Shown: positions 10,201 to 15,162, numbered from the stretch's first letter. The stretch: DNA of 15,758 nucleotides from CAYRIF01 sp964424205 (GCA_964424205.1 CAYRIF010000056.1:1-15758), one strand, 5' to 3'. Translations and numbers: made by a program. Notes: a model not told the origin generated them from the sequence alone.

Positions 10201-11441
10201 GATTAGACTCGGCATTTAACGCACCAGGTCTTGGGTTTGTCTTGGGGAGTCAAAACCCTAATGTAAAGGATAGAGTCTCGCAGTACTTGGTTGATAATGA
10301 GAATTTCAACACCCCTTTCAAACAGAATAATAACATTGACCTGACCATTAATGCAGTGGTAGAGCCGTTGAAGGATTTTAGAATTACCTTGAAGGCAAGA
10401 AAGAAAAAGTCTAATGACTATCAAGAAATTTTTAGAACCACTGGCTCACTAAGTCCATCGAGGGGTGGTGCTTATGGTATTTCTTACTTGGCTTTGAAAA
10501 CAATGTTTAACAAAGACGATGCCGATAATACATCACCAGTATTTCAAGATTTTGAAAGTTATCGGCAGATTATTCACGACCGGTTGGTTGCTAAGAAAGC
10601 GGAGTTGAGCACTTTGGAACTGAACTCTCAGGAAGTGCTAATACCAGCATTCATCGCAGCATACACAGGGAAAAGCCCTGAAGCGGTGAAGTTGTCGCCC
10701 TTTCCAAAAGTACCGATACCTAACTGGTCTATTAGTTATACTGGCTTGTCCAAGATACCCAAACTAAAAAAGATTTTCAGGTCAATCACTATCAACCATA
10801 GTTATAACGCATCGTATGATGTGCGGAATTACACGAGTAACTCATACTATGATGGTGCTGATGTGGCTATCATTTCTTTAGATAACCATGTTGAAGACTA
10901 CCCGCTGCCCTCCAAAGCAAATGATAATGGTGTTTTTGTACCCTTGTTTACGATTAATCAGGTGTCACTCATTGAGAGTTTTTCTCCGCTAATCGGTTTT
11001 AACATTAGCACCAAAAAGCGAATGAATTTCAATATTGACTATAATCGAGAGCGTAATCTCACGTTAAATATGTCAAATTCCCAGATTACTGAACTGACGC
11101 GAGCAGAGTTTTCGCTGACGTTTGGATACACGAAAGCAAAATTCAAATTGCCATTTAGAAGACAGGGAAAAGTCATTACTTTAAAGAACGATTTGTCGAT
11201 TAAAATGCAACTTTCTATTGGTGATAATAAAACGGTGCAAAGGAAAATAGATGATTTAAATACAATAACGAGCGGTACACGTAGCTTTCAGCTAAGACCT
11301 ACGATTGACTATATTGTAAATGAAAAACTGAGTGTCCAAATATATTTTGAGCGCAGTGTGAATGATCCTAGAGTACTGACGGCATTCAAAAGAACGAGTA
11401 CAGCGTTCGGAACTAGAATTAGGTTCAGCCTATCTCAGTAG
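4257..11441 (+). CDS. sprA: T9SS outer-membrane translocon SprA (Sov homologue)
   Basis: SprA is the giant outer-membrane beta-barrel through which the type IX secretion system exports CTD-tagged proteins; it is also needed for gliding in motile relatives. The 2394-aa length fits the family (about 2400-2500). A signal peptide spans roughly residues 1-22. A conserved SprA N-terminal block (about 195-320) includes LDQQITMNVVGSIGDKL, EYTGYEEDIIKKIELGN and SQNLFGIKTQLQFGKL. A typical GDGTAYIDDFE segment lies near 857-868. The C-terminus ends in alternating beta-strand sequence (FGTRIRFSLSQ), as expected of a barrel. The only in-frame start between the preceding in-frame stop (4236-4238, which is the ruvA stop) and the signal peptide is TTG at 4257; the next ATG (4314) would lose the signal peptide. 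A very basic then acidic insertion (about 1916-1942) is noted separately. Confidence 0.96.
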   Translation: MILSKINGLLLFFVSSSFVMSSLFSGGGANQHHKYGVDDAIYFLRDTTGNDSTKQSADTLIEETEKDKKPLRHSSYEQHDRYGNPFATKQSSSSLFLKDPSGLKIDAEIDTALNYTIYEKLGDVNYRPTSSMTFEEFSKYQEQQILKDYWKSRAIGLDGESAVSGRSLIPPLYISPVFDKIFGGSRVDLVPTGFVTLDFGSRFSRNFNQSLPKRRQRSITPLELDQQITMNVVGSIGDKLKITTNFDNNNSFNFENNFKVEYTGYEEDIIKKIELGNVSLPLNNSLISGSQNLFGIKTQLQFGKLFVTAVASSQKGKSDVLTVNGGSNGGQAREFEIRGSDYDENRHFFLGQFFRDHYEEWLSNPPRIIGGVSNLVVEVYITNNTRKTENLRNIAGFMDLGEGDKAYNKVDIGGFKPGSPTANDANDLFIKIKPEKFRNPDEIKGFLRDEFHFEDATDFEVLNSAVKLDEKEYTINQELGYISLFRQLRSEEVLAVSYSYNYQGKRYQVGELSSDYGHRQDDDVIFLKLLKRSKVNPKDKNEKIIPIWDLMMKNIYNLNANQITKDNFQLRIVYKDPIQTIDNPSLNEGLKTKDVPLIQLVNLDLLSQSGDQQPDGNFDYIEGITINPDRGNIIFPVLEPFGSNLAKYFEGDPEENILVSRYVYDSLYHTTKSEAEQATLLNKYYIVGSLQAGSSSEIRLQGINITPGSVKVFAGGTPLVEGQGYRVDYTFGTVTILDESILNSGREIKIEYEKSDAFGFDTKTLVGARFDYKYSDNLNIGATVLHLNERPLYTRLRIGDEPSKNTKYGFDINYKSDSRFLTKLVDAIPLIQTKEKSSVTFSGEFAQFLPGTSNIVAGDGTAYIDDFEQAVVPSSLAGYLGWKLASTPRTDNNSFGYTNEDLSFGYKRAKIAWYTIDRVLLDGRNRPGNISKEDTENHYVRQILATEVFPKLEQEYSTPLTIFNVAYFPEERGQYNYNPNLTAEGKLKNPKSNWGGISRTISTEVDFDKANIEYIEFWLLDPFIDGKNGEIINGINNTTGGKLVFNLGSISEDVVKDGKHGFENGLPADGTAPVAEVLTTPWGRVTKQQFLVDAFENSTEAKANQDIGLDGLSNEVERTHFVEFLNDPSLPASAKAIVSEDPSADDFKDYLGAEQDAQGLSILERYMGINGMDGNSPTVTGSANKSASGTTRPDNEDLNRDNTLATLEEYYEYEVALNPNEMEVGKHYIVGKSTAEVKGEQVDWYQFRIPIREPDKVVGNISDFKTIRFMRTYLHDFSQPVVLRFAEMQMVGSQWRKVTKGLEEGGIEEIGEPQNNTIFNVSVVNLEENSQGGNGSAPYVLPPGIERDNNIGSINNTQQNEQSLKLTVKNLEDKDARAVFKQENVDLINYGRIKMFFHAEDELTSDGELTAFLRIGKDEENYYEMEIPLVITPQDVTIGDARAIWPEANEIDVALDDLTGLKVKRNSAGSNPAFRVSSFTGPLEIGQTRLTIRGNPDLSTTQLLTIGIRNPVTPDKASKSVTIWVNELRVTDFDSKAGWAANARLNLQLADFANITASTRYTSVGFGSLQDKIAQRSRDEITQFDVTAQVKLDKFLPEKAGISLPMYVSYESRNIKPFYDPEDDDIPLDVKLDNLPVNQRNEYKNIVIDKTIGKSINFTNVKKIKVDPEAKNRIYDLSNFAFTYAYREETRHSFKLAEYMFKSYKGAVAYNFAPPEKSIEPFKNAKFLKSPYLKLIKDFNISFMPSNISVRFDLDRRFVKSQYRNSDRNVASILPTYEKYFTFNRFYDVKWNLTKGLTFDYTAKANALIDEPLGEIDTEQNKTEVWKNIKNLGRMKSFDQDVAINYRIPLDKFPVTDWIRGDVRYSAGYTWTSGSKEQIEAFGNIIENNRQKNLTSKLDLVKLYNKVKILKEINTPKRKSRKKTSVKAKKEGEEEEEEKVRANKGVKGFLRLLMSVRSVDFTYNVSEGTYLPGYKRGNYLFGLDSAFNAPGLGFVLGSQNPNVKDRVSQYLVDNENFNTPFKQNNNIDLTINAVVEPLKDFRITLKARKKKSNDYQEIFRTTGSLSPSRGGAYGISYLALKTMFNKDDADNTSPVFQDFESYRQIIHDRLVAKKAELSTLELNSQEVLIPAFIAAYTGKSPEAVKLSPFPKVPIPNWSISYTGLSKIPKLKKIFRSITINHSYNASYDVRNYTSNSYYDGADVAIISLDNHVEDYPLPSKANDNGVFVPLFTINQVSLIESFSPLIGFNISTKKRMNFNIDYNRERNLTLNMSNSQITELTRAEFSLTFGYTKAKFKLPFRRQGKVITLKNDLSIKMQLSIGDNKTVQRKIDDLNTITSGTRSFQLRPTIDYIVNEKLSVQIYFERSVNDPRVLTAFKRTSTAFGTRIRFSLSQ

Positions 11442-11680
11442 ATTCTAAGTTAGCCGTATTTGACAAACCTTATATCCCCTTAAATACCTTATATGGTAAA
11501 AAAAACAGAAAAAAAACCAACCATAAAAGTCAAATAAGAAATATATAAGAATTATTCTTTGCTCGGCTTATATTGCCTTAAATACCTTGATATGGTAAAA
11601 AAAACATAGAAAAAACCAAACATATAAGGCATATTAGAAATATATAAGAATTATTCTTTGCTCGACTTATATCCCCTTAA

Positions 11681-11730
11681 ATGCCTTATATGGTAAAAAA
11701 AACAGAAAAAAAACCAAACATATAAGGCAT
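11681..11730. other. Hairpin in repeat unit 3
   Basis: ATGCCTTATATG (11681-11692) is the exact reverse complement of CATATAAGGCAT (11719-11730), a perfect 12-bp stem around a 26-nt A-rich loop. Outside this stem, CTTATAT at the unit start (11666) can pair with ATATAAG near the end of the palindromic part, extending the structure across most of the unit with an internal loop. No U-tract follows, so it does not look like an intrinsic terminator. Confidence 0.7.
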
Positions 11731-11781
11731 ATTTGAAATATATAAGAATTATTCTTTGCTCGACTTATATTGCCTTAAATA

Positions 11782-11825
11782 CCTTATATGGTAAAAAAAA
11801 CAGAAAAAAAACCAACCATATAAGG
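11782..11825. other. Hairpin in repeat unit 4
   Basis: CCTTATATGGT (11782-11792) pairs exactly with ACCATATAAGG (11815-11825), an 11-bp perfect stem with a 22-nt A-rich loop. It is the counterpart of the unit 3 stem but shifted by a few bases, because the right arm here reads AACCATA instead of AAACATA. Confidence 0.7.
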
Positions 11826-12047
11826 CGTATTAGAAATATATAAGGGCTTTCTTGCTTTAATCTTATATCCCCTTAAATGCCTTATATGGTAAAAAGTAAG
11901 ATATCATGAAAACCAATCATAGTGGGTTAGGAGTTTCTTTACTTGACTTATATTATCTTATAAGTCTTATATGGTAAAAAAATCTATTGACTATCATAAA
12001 ATATAAATCCCGCAATCAATATTCTTAAAATTAAATAAATTTTTGTG

Positions 12048-12076
12048 TTGGCATTTGTGAAAAGAATGTATTTTTG
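12048..12076 (+). promoter_or_regulatory. Candidate promoter for gcvH
   Basis: TATTTTTG (12069-12076) fits the Bacteroidota -7 consensus TAnnTTTG, and TTG (12048-12050) sits 18 nt upstream as a -33 element. Transcription would begin near 12081-12083, leaving a leader of only about a dozen nucleotides before the gcvH ATG. This suggests gcvH and the downstream gene can be transcribed independently of sprA. Confidence 0.6.
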
Positions 12077-12093
12077 AAGAAAAAATAAATAAT

Positions 12094-12471
12094 ATGAATT
12101 TTCCAAAAGAATTAAAATATACAAAAGACCATGAGTGGGTAAGGATGGAAGGTGACACGGCCGTGGTTGGGGTGACGGATTTTGCCCAAAAAGAACTCGG
12201 TGATATTGTTTACCTAGAAATAGAAACGGAAGGCGAAGACATTGAGCAGGGTGAATTGTTTGGCACAGTGGAAGCGGTAAAGACAGTTTCAGATTTGTTT
12301 ATGCCAATATCTGGTGTGGTGGCAGCGGTTAACGAAATGCTAGAAGAGCAACCGGAGCTGATCAATAGTGATGCCTATGGCGATGGATGGATGATTAAAA
12401 TCACCATTCGAGATGCCTCAGAAACGGATAAGTTATTGTCGGCAGATGAATATGAATCATTGGTAGGGTAG
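12094..12471 (+). CDS. gcvH: Glycine cleavage system H protein
   Basis: GcvH is the lipoylated shuttle protein of the glycine cleavage system. Its lipoyl-lysine arm carries the aminomethyl group from the P protein (GcvP) to the T protein (GcvT) and is reoxidised by the L protein. The 125-aa length is normal. The lipoyl-attachment motif GTVEAVKTVSDLFMP is intact, with lysine K63 in the canonical position; the N-terminal YTKDHEWVR and the later NSDAYGDGWMIKI segments are also typical. ATG at 12094 gives the standard start. The other glycine cleavage genes are not in this window; placement next to sprA and a VanZ-like gene is a recurrent Bacteroidota arrangement as I know it. The VanZ-like gene starts 9 nt after its stop, so the two are probably co-transcribed. 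Confidence 0.97.
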   Translation: MNFPKELKYTKDHEWVRMEGDTAVVGVTDFAQKELGDIVYLEIETEGEDIEQGELFGTVEAVKTVSDLFMPISGVVAAVNEMLEEQPELINSDAYGDGWMIKITIRDASETDKLLSADEYESLVG

Positions 12472-12480
12472 TTTGCTATT

Positions 12481-12870
12481 GTGTTTTTACGTCACCAAGT
12501 ACTAACCATTCTATGGGCAATATTTATCGCCTTTGCTACGCTCACACCTGGTGAATCAATGCCTGAAGTTGATTTTTGGGATTTTGCCAATGCTGATAAA
12601 TTAGCACATTTTGGCGTTTTTGCAATACTTTCCTTTTTGATGGTAAAAGGATTTTCAAAACAAGCTTTATTTTTAAGGTTAAAAAGTAATGCCATGATAT
12701 TGACACTTTTAACTACTGTTCTTTATGGAGGGCTAATCGAATATGCCCAGAGTTTCATTCCTGGACGCTCTATTGAGTTTAACGACATGCTGGCAAATGG
12801 GTTAGGGAGTATGCTCGGGGTGATTACTTACTTTTTTTTGAAAAAAAATAAATTTTTCAGTGACTTTTGA
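12481..12870 (+). CDS. VanZ-like family membrane protein
   Basis: This is a small integral membrane protein of the VanZ-like family, whose biochemical role is poorly defined; VanZ itself gives low-level teicoplanin resistance in enterococci, but most homologues are not resistance genes. Hydrophobic segments lie near residues 7-22, 44-55, 71-86 and 104-122. The family's conserved polar positions are present: P23 at the end of the first helix, DKLAHF (39-44), EYAQ (87-90), R96, D102 and NGLG (106-109). The GTG at 12481 is taken as start because the first in-frame ATG (residue 27) would remove the first membrane helix. It lies 9 nt after gcvH and about 130 nt before the TonB gene, which has a separate candidate promoter. 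Confidence 0.88.
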   Translation: MFLRHQVLTILWAIFIAFATLTPGESMPEVDFWDFANADKLAHFGVFAILSFLMVKGFSKQALFLRLKSNAMILTLLTTVLYGGLIEYAQSFIPGRSIEFNDMLANGLGSMLGVITYFFLKKNKFFSDF

Positions 12871-12922
12871 TAGGAAACAGTATTATATAGTCAAATGCAT
12901 CAAGCAATTGTAGCATTTAATT

Positions 12923-12951
12923 TTTGAAAGTAATATTCTTTTGTATATTTG
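12923..12951 (+). promoter_or_regulatory. Candidate promoter for the TonB-family gene
   Basis: TTTG (12923-12926) and TATATTTG (12944-12951) match the Bacteroidota -33 and TAnnTTTG -7 elements with a 17-nt spacer. The predicted start lies near 12956-12958, leaving a leader of about 45 nt before the ATG at 13003. Confidence 0.6.
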
Positions 12952-13002
12952 GAGTAAAGTCGAAGTATACTTTTTGTAAAAAACTTATTTAAATATATTA
13001 AC

Positions 13003-13674
13003 ATGGAATTAAAAAAGAAACCTGAAGCAGATTTAACGAAAAAACGTGGACTGTTTTTCAATATAGGGATGGTGGCGACATTAGCATTGGTAATTCTTGC
13101 ATTTACATGGAAGAGTTATGATGAAGGTGACCTGATGAACCTTGGTAGTTTAGAAGATACTGCCGATGAGCAGATTGAAGTGCCGATTACCGAGCAACCA
13201 CCACCACCACCACCAAAAATTCAACAGCCTGAAATTATTGAAGTGCCTGATGAAGAGGAGATTGAGGAAGATATTGATGTGGATCTTGATGTGGAAGTAA
13301 CCGAAGATTCTGAGATAGAAGAAATTATTGCAGACGAGGGTGATGAGGAAGAAAGTGATGAGATTTTTACAATTGTGGAAGATCAGCCTGCACCAATAGG
13401 AGGATACTCGGCTTTTTATAAGTATATTGGTAAAAAAATGAAGTACCCTTCACAGGCAAAAAGGATGGGAATTGAAGGAAAAGTATTTATGAAGTTTATG
13501 GTGGACAAAGATGGATCAATCAGTAGAGTTCAGGTACTGAAAGGAATCGGGGCAGGGTGTGATGAAGAGGCAGCAAGAGTACTAAAAGGCGCACCAAAAT
13601 GGAAGCCGGGCAAGCAAAGAGGTAGGCCTGTAAGGGTTTGGATGAACCTTCCAATTGTTTTTAAGTTGAATTAA
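13003..13674 (+). CDS. TonB-family energy transducer
   Basis: The protein is inner-membrane anchored and spans the periplasm. TonB proteins pass proton-motive-force energy from ExbB/ExbD to outer-membrane transporters. A short lysine-rich cytoplasmic N-terminus is followed by one membrane helix (about residues 16-35). Next come a proline run (PPPPPPK, about 67-73) and an unusually long acidic stretch rich in E/D (about 78-125). The C-terminal TonB domain (about 133-223) contains YIGKKMKYPSQAKRMGIEGKVFMKF and ends in VWMNLPIVFKLN, the standard Bacteroidota form. It is the last gene of the sprA-gcvH-vanZ cluster and is closed by a strong terminator. ExbB/ExbD are not in the window. A dedicated T9SS role is possible from context but not shown. 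Confidence 0.93.
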   Translation: MELKKKPEADLTKKRGLFFNIGMVATLALVILAFTWKSYDEGDLMNLGSLEDTADEQIEVPITEQPPPPPPKIQQPEIIEVPDEEEIEEDIDVDLDVEVTEDSEIEEIIADEGDEEESDEIFTIVEDQPAPIGGYSAFYKYIGKKMKYPSQAKRMGIEGKVFMKFMVDKDGSISRVQVLKGIGAGCDEEAARVLKGAPKWKPGKQRGRPVRVWMNLPIVFKLN

Positions 13675-13690
13675 TCAATAAGTTATTTAT

Positions 13691-13729
13691 AAAAAGCCCT
13701 TTAGATATTGTATCTGGAGGGCTTTTTTT
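13691..13729 (+). terminator. Rho-independent terminator after the TonB gene
   Basis: AAAAAGCCCT (13691-13700) pairs with AGGGCTTTTT (13718-13727). The inner AGATA/TATCT pair plus two G-U wobbles extends this to a nearly continuous stem closed by a TTG loop. A run of seven T (13723-13729) follows. Located 17 nt after the TonB stop, it ends the sprA-cluster transcript before the next module. Confidence 0.92.
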
Positions 13730-13733
13730 GTTG

Positions 13734-13752
13734 AAGTACTTGAAAAGTACTT
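13734..13752. promoter_or_regulatory. Two AAGTACTT palindromes, possible operator
   Basis: The perfect 8-bp palindrome AAGTACTT occurs at 13734-13741 and again at 13745-13752, with starts 11 nt apart, about one helical turn. The second copy overlaps the candidate -33 element (13751-13754) of the downstream module. This layout fits a repressor binding two half-turn-aligned sites for autoregulation; no regulator has been identified, so it is an inference from spacing and position. Confidence 0.4.
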
Positions 13753-13779
13753 TGGTATAGGATAGATTTTCTAGCTTTG
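13751..13779 (+). promoter_or_regulatory. Candidate promoter for the two-gene module
   Basis: TTTG (13751-13754) and TAGCTTTG (13772-13779) match the Bacteroidota -33 and -7 consensus with a 17-nt spacer, the same geometry as the TonB-gene promoter. Predicted start is near 13785, about 70 nt before the first ATG at 13855. With the terminator just upstream, this makes the module an independent transcription unit. Confidence 0.6.
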
Positions 13780-13854
13780 GTTAGGTATTATAGCAAGAAT
13801 AAAATTTTTTGCTGGATGCTACATGGTGTTTACTGATTTTATCTTCAATGAACA

Positions 13855-14037
13855 ATGAAAATTGATTTTAGAACAAAAGAGAAGAGTAACAAAATCCAAA
13901 GGGAGAGCTTTCTTGCGTTGACATCTGTACAACGTATTTATGCTTTTTTTGATTTAATGTATCGGCTAAAGGATTACCCCGTTGCCAAAAGCGAAGAAAG
14001 GAATGATAACTTCTTAATTGTAATTAAGGATGACTAA
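13855..14037 (+). CDS. Small protein of unknown function, partner of the nucleotidyltransferase
   Basis: This 60-aa hydrophilic protein has no signal peptide or membrane segment. It is probably mostly helical: a charged N-terminus (KIDFRTKEKSNKIQRESF), then LTSVQRIYAFFDLMYRLKDYP, then a charged tail ending in IVIKDD. I recall similar short Bacteroidota proteins encoded just before nucleotidyltransferase-fold genes, but cannot verify that here. Its last 8 nt overlap the downstream gene, implying translational coupling and joint stoichiometry. By analogy with two-gene toxin-antitoxin modules it could be the antitoxin or a DNA-binding/adaptor partner, but no recognisable DNA-binding motif is seen. 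ATG at 13855 is the first plausible start after the candidate promoter. Confidence 0.72.
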   Translation: MKIDFRTKEKSNKIQRESFLALTSVQRIYAFFDLMYRLKDYPVAKSEERNDNFLIVIKDD

Positions 14038-14521
14038 TCTATGGCGTAGTAAAATTGATTCTTTTATAGCCTTGGCAAACAAGCATGGTGTTAGGATGCT
14101 AATGGTGGGCGGCGGAGTTGTTAATTTTTATGGCTACCAAAGACATTCGGCTGATGTTGATTTCTGGATTGAAACGACTGAGGAAAATTTTATTAAGCTA
14201 ATTTATGTTTTTAATGAAATGGGATACGAAATAAAAAGTTTCCCTGATGATGTTAAAAATGAACTCAAAAATATTTCAGTTAAATTTTCTCCTGTTGATT
14301 TAGACTTGGAATTAATTACAAAATCTTCTTCGGCGATGCTTTTTGAAAGAGCATATAATAATAGTGAAGTTGTTACCGTTGAGGGGAATAGATTGTTGAA
14401 ATGGAATGTGCTTTCGTATGAAGATTTAATTGAAAGTAAGATGAAAGCACGACGTCCCAAAGACTTATTAGATATTCAGCAGCTGCAAGAAATAAGAAAA
14501 GGAAAAAATAATAAAACCTAG
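14030..14521 (+). CDS. DxD nucleotidyltransferase-fold protein (AbiEii/MNT-like)
   Basis: The 163-aa protein has the signature of the polymerase-beta-type nucleotidyltransferase fold: a helix-capping VGGGVVNFYGY (G27-G29), then R38-H-S-A-D42-V-D44 with the two metal-binding aspartates, and a likely third acid in VDLDLEL (D92). The C-terminal LSYEDLIESKMKARRPKDLLDI (129-149) is a pattern familiar from AbiEii-like and related minimal nucleotidyltransferases. All three carboxylates are present, so catalytic activity is plausible. Some relatives act as toxins that nucleotidylate tRNA or other targets, others modify a partner; the substrate here is unknown. It overlaps the 60-aa gene by 8 nt. It is AT-rich compared with neighbouring housekeeping genes, which suggests an accessory origin. 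It ends 9 nt from the convergent rnhB stop. Confidence 0.82.
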   Translation: MTNLWRSKIDSFIALANKHGVRMLMVGGGVVNFYGYQRHSADVDFWIETTEENFIKLIYVFNEMGYEIKSFPDDVKNELKNISVKFSPVDLDLELITKSSSAMLFERAYNNSEVVTVEGNRLLKWNVLSYEDLIESKMKARRPKDLLDIQQLQEIRKGKNNKT

Positions 14522-14530
14522 GCTTTGATT

Positions 14531-15115
14531 TTATTCCTCGGGTAATAATCTAAATGATTTTCTATGAAATGGCGTGATGCCATATTTTCTAATGGCGTCT
14601 CTATGTGCTTTGGTTGGGTATCCTGCATTTGAACCCCAGCCATATTCGGGGTGTTTTTGTGCCAAAGCTTCCATGATATCATCACGATGGGTTTTTGCCA
14701 GAATGGAGGCGGCTGCTATAGAAAAGTATTTTCCATCTCCTTTGATAATACATTCGTATGGTATTTCCGGATATGGCTTGAAACGATTGCCATCAATGAG
14801 GAGCAGCTCGGGTTTTTTAGTAAGTTTATCCACGGCGCGGTGCATCGCTATGAAAGAGGCGTTTAAAATGTTTATTTCATCAATTTCTTGATGACTAACT
14901 TCTGCTACTGCCCAATAAAGCGCGTTTTTTTCAATTTCCACCCGCAATAAAGTTCTATTTTTTTTGCTGATTTTTTTGGAGTCATTTAGCAATGGGTGTG
15001 TGTAATTCTTAGGTAAAATCACGGCTGCAGCCACCACGGGCCCTGCGAGTGACCCTCGGCCAGCCTCGTCACAGCCTGCCTCTAATTTTCCTTTTGTGAA
15101 ATAAGATTTTAACAT
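14531..15115 (-). CDS. rnhB: Ribonuclease HII
   Basis: RNase HII cleaves the RNA strand of RNA-DNA hybrids and incises at single ribonucleotides misincorporated into DNA, starting ribonucleotide excision repair in the cytoplasm. The 194-aa length is normal. The hallmark CDEAGRGSLAGPVVAAAV gives D16 and E17; the third carboxylate is D108 in LLLIDGNRF and the fourth is likely D127 in IKGDGKYFSIAAASILAKTHRD. The C-terminal HPEYGWGSNAGYPTKAHRDAI and TPFHRKSF segments are also conserved in the family. The start is the ATG at 15115-15113. It is transcribed towards the nucleotidyltransferase gene with only 9 nt between stop codons, and no clear bidirectional terminator is visible there. Confidence 0.97.
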   Translation of the reverse strand: MLKSYFTKGKLEAGCDEAGRGSLAGPVVAAAVILPKNYTHPLLNDSKKISKKNRTLLRVEIEKNALYWAVAEVSHQEIDEINILNASFIAMHRAVDKLTKKPELLLIDGNRFKPYPEIPYECIIKGDGKYFSIAAASILAKTHRDDIMEALAQKHPEYGWGSNAGYPTKAHRDAIRKYGITPFHRKSFRLLPEE

Positions 15116-15136
15116 GGCAATTCTTCTTTTTTCAGT

Positions 15137-15162
15137 CCTATAGGTTTTTAAAACCTACTAGG
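15137..15162. repeat. 26-bp near-perfect palindrome
   Basis: CCTATAGGTTTT (15137-15148) and AAAACCTACTAGG (15150-15162) form an almost complete palindrome around one central T; the inner TAGGTTTT-T-AAAACCTA is perfect. It lies 22 nt upstream of the rnhB start codon on the far side of the divergent region. Sequences of the AGGTTTTNAAAACCT(A)CTAGG type are, to my recollection, frequently dispersed between Bacteroidota genes, so this is more likely a dispersed repeat than an rnhB operator. Confidence 0.6.

Larger units (their letters stand above)
11469..11982. repeat. Tandem array of ~98-bp AT-rich units (4 full, 2 degenerate)
   Basis: Each unit starts CTTATAT. Starts are at 11469, 11567, 11666, 11764, 11862 and 11947, giving unit lengths of 98, 99, 98, 98 and 85 nt plus a final partial unit ending near 11982. 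Units 1-4 are very similar over their length: a CTTATAT-(CCCC or TGCC)-TTAAAT(A/G)CC start, TTATATGGT followed by an A-rich run with a CAGA or CATAGA interruption, ACCAA(A/C)CATA, then GAAATATATAAG and, in units 1-3, AATTATTCTTTGCTCG. Unit 4 changes in its last ~20 nt, unit 5 diverges after ATGGTAAAA, and unit 6 keeps only the first third. First positions alternate CCCC, TGCC, CCCC, TGCC, CCCC, which hints at duplication of a two-unit block. Function is unknown. Confidence 0.9.
11442..12093. other. 652-nt intergenic region, mostly tandem repeat array
   Basis: The gap between sprA and gcvH contains no convincing gene. About 27 nt of unique sequence follow the sprA stop, then the ~98-bp repeat array (11469-11982), then about 110 nt of AT-rich DNA holding the candidate gcvH promoter. 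No clear intrinsic terminator is visible directly after sprA. Confidence 0.75.

Noticed and set aside
11715..11722. Minus-strand -7 promoter element TATGTTTG inside repeat units 2 and 3
   Set aside because: It matches TAnnTTTG, but it has no -33 partner, is lost in units 1 and 4, and has no - strand gene downstream of it.
11666..11763. Series of intrinsic terminators after sprA
   Set aside because: The hairpins are AT-rich with A-rich loops and are not followed by U-tracts on the + strand; on the - strand the T-run lies in the loop, not after the stem.
11469..11982. CRISPR array
   Set aside because: Units are about 98 nt and repeat in full with no unique spacers between short conserved repeats, and there are no cas genes nearby.
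14504..14537. Bidirectional terminator between the nucleotidyltransferase gene and rnhB
   Set aside because: AATAAAA/TTTTATT can pair around a CCTAGG-containing loop, but the 7-bp stem is all A-T and too weak to call.
14574..14891. Plus-strand open frame antisense to rnhB
   Set aside because: It is fully contained within rnhB, whose catalytic motifs are intact on the - strand.
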